From UBA9926 sp018645765 (GTDB lineage: Bacteria > Pseudomonadota > Gammaproteobacteria > Pseudomonadales > Azotimanducaceae), in contig CASIBO010000004.1 in NCBI GenBank assembly GCA_949372755.1, forward strand, positions 124,001 through 188,000: a stretch of 64,000 nucleotides of DNA, written 5' to 3'. Below are positions 36,863 through 45,113 of the stretch, in pieces. Positions within the stretch are counted from its first letter, which is position 1. Each line of letters starts with the position of its first letter. A program made the position numbers and the translations under genes. The notes beneath the pieces are model-generated. The model saw only the letters and a program-made list of their open reading frames with translations, had not been told where the DNA came from and did no database searches.

Positions 36863-38983
36863 TCACAACGGGTACATCGCATCCGTTGCAATCACCTCGC
36901 CGCGACGGAAATCCTCTGGGAAATGTTCAAGCGCCGAGAGCACGGGATAAGGCGTCATGCCACCCATGGCGCAGAGCGACCCTGCAATCATCGTGTCGCA
37001 GAGATCTTTCAGTAAATCCACCGCATCCTGCCGAGCAGCCTGGGTTTGAACCGGCGACATTATTTTATCGATGACCTCAACGCCTCGAACAGCGCCAATC
37101 CGGCAGGGCGTACATTTACCGCAAGACTCCACCGCACAAAAAGTCATCGCAAACCGAGCCTGTTCGCTCAGATCAACGGACTCATCGAATACGACAACGC
37201 CGCCGTGGCCTAACATGGCATCCATCCTTGCGAAGGCCTCATAATCAAGCGGCGTATCCCAGGCAGAGGCTGGGAGAAAAGCACCGAGGGGCCCGCCAAC
37301 TTGAACGGCACGGATTGCACGGCCTGATCGTGAACCGCCACCAAACTCGGTCAATAGCGTCCGAAGCGTTTGCCCAAACCCAATTTCAACCAGCCCGGCT
37401 TGTTTGAGATTGCCGGCCAACTGAACGGGCAAGGTGCCCCTTGAACGACCGACACCGAAATCAGCGTAAAAAGCAGCTCCTTTCGCCAACACGATCGGCA
37501 CCGTCGCGAGCGTCAGCACATTGTTGATGACCGTTGGTTGCTGCCATAAGCCGTGGATCGCCGGCAGCGGCGGTTTCGGCCGGACCATACCGCGCTTGCC
37601 TTCTAAACTTTCAAGCAGCGCAGTCTCTTCCCCGCAGATATAAGCCCCAGCGCCAAGACGAACTTCAATGCGAAAGGATTGATCGCTGCCCAAAATATTT
37701 TGACCTAAAAATTGCGCGGCTTCTGCCCGCTTGAGCGCCTCGTTCAGCACCCATTCCGCATAACGGTACTCTTCTCGCAAGTAGATATAGCCGCGATCGG
37801 CGCCCACGGCTAAACCTGCAATGATCATCCCCTCGATCACCGCAAACGGATCGCTTTCCATCATCATGCGATCCGCATAAGTACCCGAATCACCTTCATC
37901 GGCGTTACAAACGATGTATTTTGTTGCCGACGGCGTATCCAATACTGTTTGCCACTTGATCCCGGTTGGGAAGGCTGCGCCGCCGCGCCCCCGAAGACCG
38001 GACTCGGTCACCTCACGAACAATTTCCTTAGGCAACATCTTTAACGCCCGCCGCAACCCCACAAAGCCGGCCTCCGCCTCGTAGGCTGTTAGCGATAGCG
38101 GGTCAATGCGCCCAACCCGACTGAACGTCAATCGCTGCTGCTGCTTTAAAAACGGAATATCCTCAGTCAGCCCTAGATAATCTGGATGCTTTGACGGATG
38201 AAGCCAAGGTTTGCTCGCCAGAAAGGCCTCAACATCGGCCACTTGAATGGGACCAAAGGCAATCCGGCCCGCATCGGTTTCAAGTTCCAACATCGGCTCC
38301 AAAAAGTAGAGTCCACGGGAGCCGTTGCGCACAATGGTTAAGGGCAGTCCTTGCGTATCAATACCGCTCTGAAGACCTGCTGCGACCTCGTCAGCACCGA
38401 GCGCGATCGTTGTCGTGTCTCTTGGAACATAGAGTTTGACCACAGCGCCCGCATCGGTTGCGCCTGGCGGGTCAATCTCCCAAGGTTTGGGATGCGGGTC
38501 GCGGCTGCCCAAGGTCGCTAGCACCTGGTCAAACGCTTGTGGATCCATCGGTCCCAGAACGGCTCGATTCACCCGAAGCGCTGGCGAGCAAGCACAGTTC
38601 CCGAGGCAATAAACGGGCTCTAAGGTAATCTCGCCATCCGGTGTCGTTTCATGGAAATCAATACCAAGTCGACGCCTCGCGTGTGCCTCGAGCGCACGCC
38701 CACCCGTGGCTTGGCACGACTCTGATGCGCAAATTTGAATCACATGGCGTCCTGGGGGTGAGGTGCGAAAGAAATGATAAAAGCTCACCACCCCGTGCAC
38801 TTCGGCGCGGGATAAATTTAACCCCTGAGCAATCATCACAATGCTGGTTTCGGGGATATAGCCAAATCGATCCTGCAGCGCATGCAGTATTGGCAGCAAA
38901 GCACCCTTGCGCTGACCCATCTCGGCAACCAACGCCGGGACATCTGCCAAATTCGGTAGGTCGTTAAGGTCAGGTTGTTTCAT
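36863..38983 (-). CDS. Fused gamma-beta subunit of NAD-dependent formate dehydrogenase (NuoE-NuoF type)
   Basis: 706 residues. Residues 1-160 are the NuoE-like gamma unit with the [2Fe-2S] ligands C85, C90, C126 and C130 (ICASESCQATGG and CLGNCACSP). Residues 180-706 are the NuoF-like beta unit, with a thioredoxin-like start, the FMN/NAD site RGRGGAAFPTG (331-341), CNADEGDSGTYADR, and a [4Fe-4S] site (C621, C624, C627 and C671). In Rhodobacter and Cupriavidus these are separate genes fdsG and fdsB; a comparable fusion is known in Methylobacterium FDH1. The protein reduces NAD+ with electrons from FdsA. It is the first gene of the operon; the ribosome site is weak. Confidence 0.93.
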   Translation of the reverse strand: MKQPDLNDLPNLADVPALVAEMGQRKGALLPILHALQDRFGYIPETSIVMIAQGLNLSRAEVHGVVSFYHFFRTSPPGRHVIQICASESCQATGGRALEAHARRRLGIDFHETTPDGEITLEPVYCLGNCACSPALRVNRAVLGPMDPQAFDQVLATLGSRDPHPKPWEIDPPGATDAGAVVKLYVPRDTTTIALGADEVAAGLQSGIDTQGLPLTIVRNGSRGLYFLEPMLELETDAGRIAFGPIQVADVEAFLASKPWLHPSKHPDYLGLTEDIPFLKQQQRLTFSRVGRIDPLSLTAYEAEAGFVGLRRALKMLPKEIVREVTESGLRGRGGAAFPTGIKWQTVLDTPSATKYIVCNADEGDSGTYADRMMMESDPFAVIEGMIIAGLAVGADRGYIYLREEYRYAEWVLNEALKRAEAAQFLGQNILGSDQSFRIEVRLGAGAYICGEETALLESLEGKRGMVRPKPPLPAIHGLWQQPTVINNVLTLATVPIVLAKGAAFYADFGVGRSRGTLPVQLAGNLKQAGLVEIGFGQTLRTLLTEFGGGSRSGRAIRAVQVGGPLGAFLPASAWDTPLDYEAFARMDAMLGHGGVVVFDESVDLSEQARFAMTFCAVESCGKCTPCRIGAVRGVEVIDKIMSPVQTQAARQDAVDLLKDLCDTMIAGSLCAMGGMTPYPVLSALEHFPEDFRRGEVIATDAMYPL

Positions 38984-39029
38984 AAATCAACTCAAATACA
39001 GCGTTTAAACCTGCAGACTCGCACCATCT

Positions 39030-39055
39030 TAAATAGGTAATTAAGTGCCTATTTA
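39030..39055. promoter_or_regulatory. Perfect inverted repeat in the fds/regulator intergenic region (candidate operator)
   Basis: TAAATAGG (39030-39037) and CCTATTTA (39048-39055) pair around a 10-base AT-rich spacer. The half sequence TGCCTATTTAG (39046-39056) recurs with one change as TGCTTATTTAG at 39147-39157, about 101 bases away and close to the regulator gene. The divergent arrangement (fds left, regulator right, 222 bases between starts) suggests binding sites of the regulator itself. Confidence 0.55.
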
Positions 39056-39205
39056 GTGGGCTACTTTTTTGTATTCTATCAATAACTTGCAGCACTTTTT
39101 CTTGGATGGTACCAGTTGATCCAAACCGAAAGAATATGCAAACTTATGCTTATTTAGAGCGCTTTACCAAATTCATCAAACGCAAACCAACATCAGGCTA
39201 CGATC

Positions 39206-40267
39206 ATGAGTAAGCGGATCTACATCAGCCCAAGCTGGGCCTTTCATGATGATCGAGGGGACGCCTTAAACCCTCAGCTCTTTACCTTGCTGAACCGTAT
39301 TAAAGAAACCGGAAAGCTCACCAAAGCGGCAGCACTGGCTAACATTTCCTATCGCCACGGCTGGAATCTACTAGATCAGGCCCACCAGTTTTTCGGCAGT
39401 CCGGTCGTTCACCTTGAAAAGGGTCGAGGCGCAACCTTGTCGCCTTTGGGCGAGAAATTGCTTTGGGCTGAACAGCGCGTCGCCGCGCGCCTCACGCCGC
39501 AAATGGAAAACCTCGCTTCTGAACTCAACATCGAAATCCATAAAGAGATTGCCGACCTCAGCCCGATACTTCGCTTACACGCCAGTCACGGTTATGCGGT
39601 GGCGCTGCTTCCTGATTATGCGCTCGGGTTTCAGCTGGATCTGCAGTACAAATCCCCAATCGACGCTTTAGCGGCACTCAACCGCGGCGCATGCGATCTG
39701 GCAGGCATTCATGTTCCGGCCGACCTTCGAATTGAGCCTCTCATCGCGCGTTATGCTGAGTACCTGAATACAAAACATTACCGGGTGATTCGTTTCATTA
39801 CCCGCCAGCAAGGATTGATGGTCGCCCCGGGCAATCCCCACCAAGTGCGCGGCATTCAGGATTTGGCTCGCAAGGCCTTGAAACTAATTAACCGTCAACA
39901 AGATTCAGGCACCCGCGCACTGCTTGATCGGTTGCTCGCCGACGCCTTGGTCGATCACACCACTATCAACGGCTATCTAGAGGAAGAATTCACCCACACA
40001 GCGGTGGCGGCGTTTGTTGCCGCAGGCATGGCAGACATTGGCTTTGGCGTCGAAGCGGCCGCCAGACAATTCAAGTTGGATTTTATCCCAATCGCGCAAG
40101 AACATTATTTGATGATTTGTCATCGACGGACGCTTCGACAGACTGCCTGCCAACAATTTTTAGATCAAATTCGAAGCCCCGCCTTTCAAGCACGCGTTGC
40201 AAGCCTCCCCGGATACCGAAGCACCCGTTGCGGCGTTGTCGAAGCACTCAGCGAGAGCCTCCTGTAA
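39206..40267 (+). CDS. ModE-like HTH regulator with PBP-like (substrate-binding) domain, likely fds regulator
   Basis: 353 residues. Residues 20-90 are a ModE/LysR-type winged helix: LLNRIKETGKLTKAAALANISYRHGWNLLDQ, in which SYRHGWNL is close to ModE, and the wing RGATLSPLGEKLL. Residues 120-340 are a periplasmic-binding-protein-like domain of the type found in MopB-linked and molybdate-linked regulators (LRLHASHGYAVALLPDY, QDSGTRALLDRLLADA, GMADIGFGVEAAA). Divergent from the formate dehydrogenase operon, it is the obvious candidate for an FdsR-type regulator sensing formate, molybdate or cofactor. The ligand is inferred, not shown. Confidence 0.8.
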   Translation: MSKRIYISPSWAFHDDRGDALNPQLFTLLNRIKETGKLTKAAALANISYRHGWNLLDQAHQFFGSPVVHLEKGRGATLSPLGEKLLWAEQRVAARLTPQMENLASELNIEIHKEIADLSPILRLHASHGYAVALLPDYALGFQLDLQYKSPIDALAALNRGACDLAGIHVPADLRIEPLIARYAEYLNTKHYRVIRFITRQQGLMVAPGNPHQVRGIQDLARKALKLINRQQDSGTRALLDRLLADALVDHTTINGYLEEEFTHTAVAAFVAAGMADIGFGVEAAARQFKLDFIPIAQEHYLMICHRRTLRQTACQQFLDQIRSPAFQARVASLPGYRSTRCGVVEALSESLL

Positions 40268-40576
40268 GCCTGACGGCGCTGCAAGAGGGCGTATATTGAG
40301 GCTTCAAGATTTCGGTGCTAGATTGATGACACTGAATTGGGAGATTGGTGATGCAGGTTCAGATCGCTCAGCGAGATCATCCACCTTAGGTCAGGACCTA
40401 AAATCTGAGAGGCTGCTCAACGCTGGATCGGGCTGCGAGATAACAAGGCCACAACGCCTACATCCAATGCGACATCAAAGCGAGGGTTGCCCTGACGATT
40501 CAAGAGGCGCTGAGTCGCGTCGAATCACAATCACGACGAGCGGGCATACTGTAGACCATTCATGGGGTAACACCGA
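40268..40576. other. 309-bp gap between the regulator and the second dioxygenase gene
   Basis: No gene is convincing. TTAGGT (40386-40391) and ACCTAA (40396-40401) form a perfect short inverted repeat with loop CAGG; it has no T-run, so it is more like a binding site than a terminator. The end of the gap should hold the promoter of the dioxygenase gene. Confidence 0.4.
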
Positions 40577-41428
40577 ATGAACCTAATACCGATTACCCCA
40601 AGTCTGGGCGCTGAAGTTGAGGGCTTAGATCTCACACAACCGCTATCGAGCGAGCAGGTCCGCGTGCTCCAAAGCGCGTTTGAGACCCACCACGTTCTGG
40701 TGTTTCGAGACCAAGTATTAAACCGAGAAGCGCATAAGGCCTTTGCGCGTTACTTTGGCGATATTCATGTGCACCCGTCGAAGCAAAATCTAAAGCAGGA
40801 CGAGGACCCTGACCTCTTTTTCATCGATATCAAGCCCGATTCAAAACAAAGCAATGGTGAAACCTGGCATGCGGACATCACCTGTGAAGCACGCCCTCCT
40901 TATGCCTCGATGCTCTACCTAACACGCGTCCCCGACAACCTGGGTGGCGACACGCTTTTTGCCAATCTGCAGGCGGCCTTTGAAGAACTCTCGCCAAGTC
41001 TGCAACAGTACCTAGTGCGACAATCTGCGTTCCATGATGGTGAGCGGGACTTGTTGCGCTATGGCATTCGGCTCAAGCCAGGACAATCCTATCCAGCGCA
41101 CACCCACCCCGTGGTGATTCAGCATCCCAAAACTCAGAAACCGGTGCTGTACGTCAACGAAGGCTTCACCGCGCACCTTTTAAACGTGCCGTCCTTCGAG
41201 AGCGATTTGATTCTGCAAGGGCTTTTTCAACGGATCAAAACCAACGCAAGACACCAGTGCCGCATTAAATGGACACCCAACATGATCACCCTCTGGGACA
41301 ACTACAGCGTTCAGCATCAAGCTATTTTCGACTACAGCGGCTACCATCGATATGGAGAGCGCATCACGATCGCAGCCGATCAGGCCCCGCAAGCCTTCAA
41401 GGGCAAACCTGCCGCGAAATCGTTTTAG
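40577..41428 (+). CDS. TauD/TfdA family 2-oxoglutarate dioxygenase (second)
   Basis: 283 residues. Iron ligands are visible in ETWHADITCEARPP (HxD) and in LWDNYSVQHQAIFDYSGYHR (distal His), with the 2-oxoglutarate Arg in GERITIAAD. FRDQVLNREAHKAFARYFG and VIQHPKTQKPVLYVNEGFT are standard for TauD and alkylsulfatase-like members. It is likely to hydroxylate a sulfonated or carboxylated small molecule, cytosolic. It differs clearly from the family member at 16.6 kb (SDR-free context, different HxD flank). No transporter or sulfur gene is adjacent to show the substrate. Confidence 0.87.
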   Translation: MNLIPITPSLGAEVEGLDLTQPLSSEQVRVLQSAFETHHVLVFRDQVLNREAHKAFARYFGDIHVHPSKQNLKQDEDPDLFFIDIKPDSKQSNGETWHADITCEARPPYASMLYLTRVPDNLGGDTLFANLQAAFEELSPSLQQYLVRQSAFHDGERDLLRYGIRLKPGQSYPAHTHPVVIQHPKTQKPVLYVNEGFTAHLLNVPSFESDLILQGLFQRIKTNARHQCRIKWTPNMITLWDNYSVQHQAIFDYSGYHRYGERITIAADQAPQAFKGKPAAKSF

Positions 41429-41464
41429 GGCGGCTCAAAGCCCACAACCTCATCAAGCACCAAA

Positions 41465-42949
41465 CTACGACGTACGGTGCTGGCTCGAATCCTCATGGCA
41501 TCGATGATGATACCGGCTTAAGAGCCGAGCCAACCGCTCGCTGAGCGCCTGATCACTGATGCTCGATGCGGACCCAAGCCGATGCCATTGACTGCTTTCA
41601 TCCACTGGTTGCCAAGGCTCAACCCCCGCATCCAAGGCGCAGGGCACGCCAGAGCGAGCAAACTCAATCCAGGCACACCGCAATTGGTCGCCCCAGGCGT
41701 CCCAATCCGAGCCAGGACTGACAACCTTTGATTCAAATAACAAAAAGCCATCAAAGCCATGTGGGCTTCCGTTCAAGGGCAACCCCTCAGGGCCCGGCAC
41801 ATCCAGATAATACCGATAAGCCGGCGCGCCAAGACGCGCCATCGCCTCAGATAAAACCCATGCCGACAACAAGTATCGCTCATCACCGAAGAGACGTTGG
41901 ATACCTGTTTCTGGGGCAGTAACAAGATCTGCGCCGTATACCGTCCGCCAGCTCGGATCCCACTCATCCCAAACTGCAGCATAGTCTTCCAGGTTAAGTT
42001 GATAACTCGGCATCACCGAACCATCAAAACTGTTGGCGCCGGTTAAATAAGGGATTATCGATCCTACCCCTTGCGCAAGGCAGCGGCCTGGCTCGTCCAA
42101 GACACTGAGCGCATCAACAATCGGGCGTTGAAAACCGCGCTGTCCTTGGACGATGGTGCTCGCAGGCAATTGTAAGAGCGCGGCGCTTGAAAGCCCTCTG
42201 GCATCGATTCGGCGCAGAATACTGTTGGCATTATCCTCAGCGCTCTCGGGGGCCTCACCTAAAATATCGCGAGGGTCCTGTTCCTGAGGCTTGAGCCGCA
42301 ACAACGGCCAAGTGCCATAGCCGCTTTGGGCAATGGCCTTATGAAACAATCCTGTCCCCTGAGGCATGGTCATGAGTAGATTGACCGCCTGCCCACCGGC
42401 CGACACACCGAAGATCGTAATGTTCTCGGGATCACCGCCAAAGGCCGCGATATGGTCTCTGACCCATTGCAAAGCGAGGATCAGATCCAGCAATCCAAAG
42501 TTAGCCTGCCGGCTTTCAATCAGAGGATGGGCCGCAAAGCCCAACATGCCGAGTCGATAGTTCGGCGCAACCAGCACCACACCCGCCTTGGCAAACACCG
42601 AGCCTCGAACTCGATTCGAGCCATTACAAAAGCCGCCACCATGGATCCACACCATGACCGGTGCGGCACGCGCCTCATCCGGCTTCCAGACGTTGAGGTT
42701 TAAGCAATCTTCGGACGTTTCCGCAAGGGGGCTTCCTAACTCCGAGACCTGAGGTGCCATCGGCCCAAAGGACCGTGCATCCAGAGTTTGATCGCTTGCG
42801 GCTACCGGCACCGGCGGCTGCCATCGCAGCCCTTGCACGGGGGCTAAGGCATAGGGCACGCCACAAAAAGCTTGCACGCCCTCGCCCTGACGACCAATCA
42901 ATGTGCCTTGTGGCAATCTCACCGCCGGCTCTGTCTTGGCACCCGTCAA
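41465..42949 (-). CDS. Type B carboxylesterase
   Basis: 494 residues from the TTG at 42949, which has AGGAG six bases upstream; the TTG at 42955 is too close to that site. Family marks: GLRWQPPVPV, EDCLNLNVWKP (N-terminal Cys), VMVWIHGGGFCNGSN (oxyanion hole) and ITIFGVSAGGQAVNLLM, with the nucleophile serine in GVSAG; a late SPHGFDGFLLF region fits the catalytic His. No signal peptide is seen, so it is probably cytosolic. It hydrolyses carboxylic esters; the natural substrate is unknown. It stands alone on its strand, tail-to-tail with the dioxygenase gene. Confidence 0.88.
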   Translation of the reverse strand: MTGAKTEPAVRLPQGTLIGRQGEGVQAFCGVPYALAPVQGLRWQPPVPVAASDQTLDARSFGPMAPQVSELGSPLAETSEDCLNLNVWKPDEARAAPVMVWIHGGGFCNGSNRVRGSVFAKAGVVLVAPNYRLGMLGFAAHPLIESRQANFGLLDLILALQWVRDHIAAFGGDPENITIFGVSAGGQAVNLLMTMPQGTGLFHKAIAQSGYGTWPLLRLKPQEQDPRDILGEAPESAEDNANSILRRIDARGLSSAALLQLPASTIVQGQRGFQRPIVDALSVLDEPGRCLAQGVGSIIPYLTGANSFDGSVMPSYQLNLEDYAAVWDEWDPSWRTVYGADLVTAPETGIQRLFGDERYLLSAWVLSEAMARLGAPAYRYYLDVPGPEGLPLNGSPHGFDGFLLFESKVVSPGSDWDAWGDQLRCAWIEFARSGVPCALDAGVEPWQPVDESSQWHRLGSASSISDQALSERLARLLSRYHHRCHEDSSQHRTS

Positions 42950-43020
42950 AGGCAACTCCTAAAGACGCTCCTAACCCGCGCTAACCCGCGATCGCAAGGC
43001 GTTATGGTGCACCTGCCCGC

Positions 43021-43344
43021 TTAGGATTTCGGAACCCAGCCGGCGCACCAACCCGGCCCTGCCACCAGTCGGTTTTGGAATAGCTGACACGGCGCCCAGG
43101 CGGCACTGGCGTCCGTCGTCACGTAAAACCGGCAGTTCTGACACACCTGATCCGCCGCCGCAACCCCCATCTTATCCGCACGATTCGCCTCAGTTGCATC
43201 TTCCACATACCGCAGGGCTTTTGCCGCAGGGTCATCTAAGGGCACCTTGGCCGCCGCATGGGTTGTTATACTGACCGCGGGCACTAGGGGAATCAGCGCT
43301 AGGGCAGCGCCTTGTTTCAAAAATTGTCGACGCGTACTCATCAT
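43021..43344 (-). CDS. High-potential iron-sulfur protein (HiPIP)
   Basis: 107 residues from the ATG at 43344, with AAGGA six bases upstream; the Tat signal STRRQFLKQG followed by a hydrophobic stretch begins right after it. The mature part carries the four cysteines of a HiPIP [4Fe-4S] site: CQNC, then 14 residues, C, 13 residues, C (ending GWCAGWVPKS). HiPIPs shuttle single electrons in the periplasm between cytochrome complexes, or from them to oxidases or reaction centres. No photosynthesis genes are present here, so a respiratory role is more likely. Confidence 0.92.
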   Translation of the reverse strand: MMSTRRQFLKQGAALALIPLVPAVSITTHAAAKVPLDDPAAKALRYVEDATEANRADKMGVAAADQVCQNCRFYVTTDASAAWAPCQLFQNRLVAGPGWCAGWVPKS

Positions 43345-43482
43345 ATTCTGTCCTTGTTGAGGTGAAGCTGCGCAAGCGGGCACGCTTACGTGAAGTTATT
43401 CGTTCGTCATAGCAATTTGGCTTCAAAACCCCATAATAACATTGCCAATCATCCCGTGGGGCTCATATCACCTCAACCTGAT

Positions 43483-44628
43483 CTACCGTACCTTGGATGC
43501 GCTCATGACAACCGTGCCACTTGCACCGAACATACCCCCAACACCATGGCAAACCGAGATTTCAACCCCGGTAACCTTCGCAGCAGCCGTCCCGCGAACC
43601 TGCCGGACACTTTCTTGCAGCGCGTACATGCCATACATACCAGAATGCATATAGCTTAACCCACCACCATTCGTATTGAGTGGCAGAATACCGCCCGGCG
43701 CCGTTTGACCCGATGCGATAAACGCGCCGGCCTCACCGCGTCCACAAAAGCCAAGATCCTCTAGACCATACAAAGGTAAATGGGCAAATGCGTCATAAAT
43801 CATCAAATGATCGACATCACTGTGTTGTATCCCCGCTGTTTCGAACGCACGCGCCCCTGCCATCTGGAAAGCCCTCGAACGCGTAAGGTCCTGCATTTGA
43901 CTGATCATCGGGGTTTCGGTGCTTTCACCCGAACCCAGGATATATACCGGTTTTTGCGGAAAATCTTTGGCCCGCTCAGCGGCAACGAGAATCAGAGCGC
44001 CACCGCCATCGGTCACCAAGCAACACTGGCTCTTGGTAAACGGGTAAGCAATCATTCGATCCGCAAGCACCGCCTCAACCGAGGTGGGTTCTTTCAACGT
44101 CGCGCGAGGGTTCAGCGCCGCCCATTGCCGCTGTATCACGGCGACCGATGCCAACTGCTCAAGCGTCGTGCCCGTGTCTTTTAAAAACCTTAAAACCGGC
44201 AACGTGAACAGGGTCGTCGGACCCATGCCCCCAAAGGGTGATTCAAACTGGCCAGAAAGTGATCCGGGCGAGCTCGCCCAACCAGCACGCCCCACGTTAG
44301 ATCGGCCACTTTCGCCATGGGTAATGAGCACGCATTGACACAGGCCGGATTCAATCGCGGCGACGGCGTGCCGAACATGTAGCATAAAGCTGCAACCACC
44401 CACAGCGGTGCCATCGACCCAGTTGGGTGCAATGCCAAGATAATGAGCCACCGCTGTTGGTGACTCTCCAGCGGTTGCCACCCCATCGATATCTTTAAGG
44501 GTCAGCCCCGCATCCGCCAGCGCATTGAGCGCCGCATCAGCATGGAGTTGTATTTGACTCATCTGAGGAATTCGACCCAGCGCAGTGGTTTCTGCTGCGC
44601 CAACAATAGCAACCTTCGCCGCGCTCAT
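43483..44628 (-). CDS. Thiolase family protein (SCP2/acetyl-CoA acetyltransferase type)
   Basis: 381 residues. It begins KVAIVGAAETTALGR, as in sterol-carrier-type thiolases, and has GTAVGGCSFMLHVRHAVAAI (candidate nucleophile Cys), the HSDVDHLMIYDAFAHLPLY region, NTNGGGLSYMHSG and the C-terminal HGVGGMFGASGTVV. Such thiolases cleave or condense 3-oxoacyl-CoAs, and in many marine and actinobacterial clusters they act only with a DUF35 partner. That partner is directly upstream with an ATGA overlap. Likely use is the last step of side-chain degradation of a lipid, steroid-like or aromatic acid. Confidence 0.87.
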   Translation of the reverse strand: MSAAKVAIVGAAETTALGRIPQMSQIQLHADAALNALADAGLTLKDIDGVATAGESPTAVAHYLGIAPNWVDGTAVGGCSFMLHVRHAVAAIESGLCQCVLITHGESGRSNVGRAGWASSPGSLSGQFESPFGGMGPTTLFTLPVLRFLKDTGTTLEQLASVAVIQRQWAALNPRATLKEPTSVEAVLADRMIAYPFTKSQCCLVTDGGGALILVAAERAKDFPQKPVYILGSGESTETPMISQMQDLTRSRAFQMAGARAFETAGIQHSDVDHLMIYDAFAHLPLYGLEDLGFCGRGEAGAFIASGQTAPGGILPLNTNGGGLSYMHSGMYGMYALQESVRQVRGTAAAKVTGVEISVCHGVGGMFGASGTVVMSASKVR

Positions 44629-45047
44629 AAGTCCGCTCCATCCGGCTCAAAGTAGGGCAAAACAATACCCTGCCGAATGGGCCTAAAAGCGACCTTCAAG
44701 GGCATATCTAAGATCAATGCCTCTGGGGTTTGCGGCACGTTTAAGATATTCGCCATCATGGTGACCCCCTCCTCAAGTTCGACCACTGCAATGGCGTAAG
44801 GGCCGTCAAAAGCAGGATGGGGCCTTTGGTTAATCACATAACTCAGCAGCCGGGCTTTGCCGCTTCCGCAGAGGATACTCACCGCTCGGTGCCCACAATC
44901 CGGGCAGAAGGGACGCGGTGGAAAGTACACTCGGCTGCAATCATCGCATTGCTGCAACCGGAGCTCGCCCGCAACACAACCCGACCAAAAATGTTCCGTC
45001 TCGGGCGTTGGCACGGGCACCGTCACCTGTTCAAAATCAATTTTCAA
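44625..45047 (-). CDS. DUF35 protein: zinc ribbon plus OB-fold, thiolase partner
   Basis: 140 residues. The rubredoxin-like zinc ribbon is seen as C-x2-C-x10-C-x2-C in QQCDDCSRVYFPPRPFCPDC, followed by an OB-fold with PYAIAVVELEEGVTMMAN and the end VLPYFEPD. These proteins sit beside thiolases or HMG-CoA synthases and form a complex that gives access to the acyl-CoA tunnel. It starts with TTG at 45047 after AGGTAAA and overlaps the thiolase start (ATGA). The kynureninase gene lies 66 bases upstream on the same strand, so a longer transcript is possible. Confidence 0.9.
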   Translation of the reverse strand: MKIDFEQVTVPVPTPETEHFWSGCVAGELRLQQCDDCSRVYFPPRPFCPDCGHRAVSILCGSGKARLLSYVINQRPHPAFDGPYAIAVVELEEGVTMMANILNVPQTPEALILDMPLKVAFRPIRQGIVLPYFEPDGADL

Positions 45048-45113
45048 AGATTTACCTTTTAATCGTTAGCCTAAGTTATCTTTTTCATAACATACCAAGC
45101 TGTTTGGGCGCAA

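Noticed and set aside
40197..40580. 127-codon rightward open frame overlapping the regulator end and the gap
   Set aside because: Low-complexity, Arg/Ser-rich translation with no domain; overlaps a well-supported gene.
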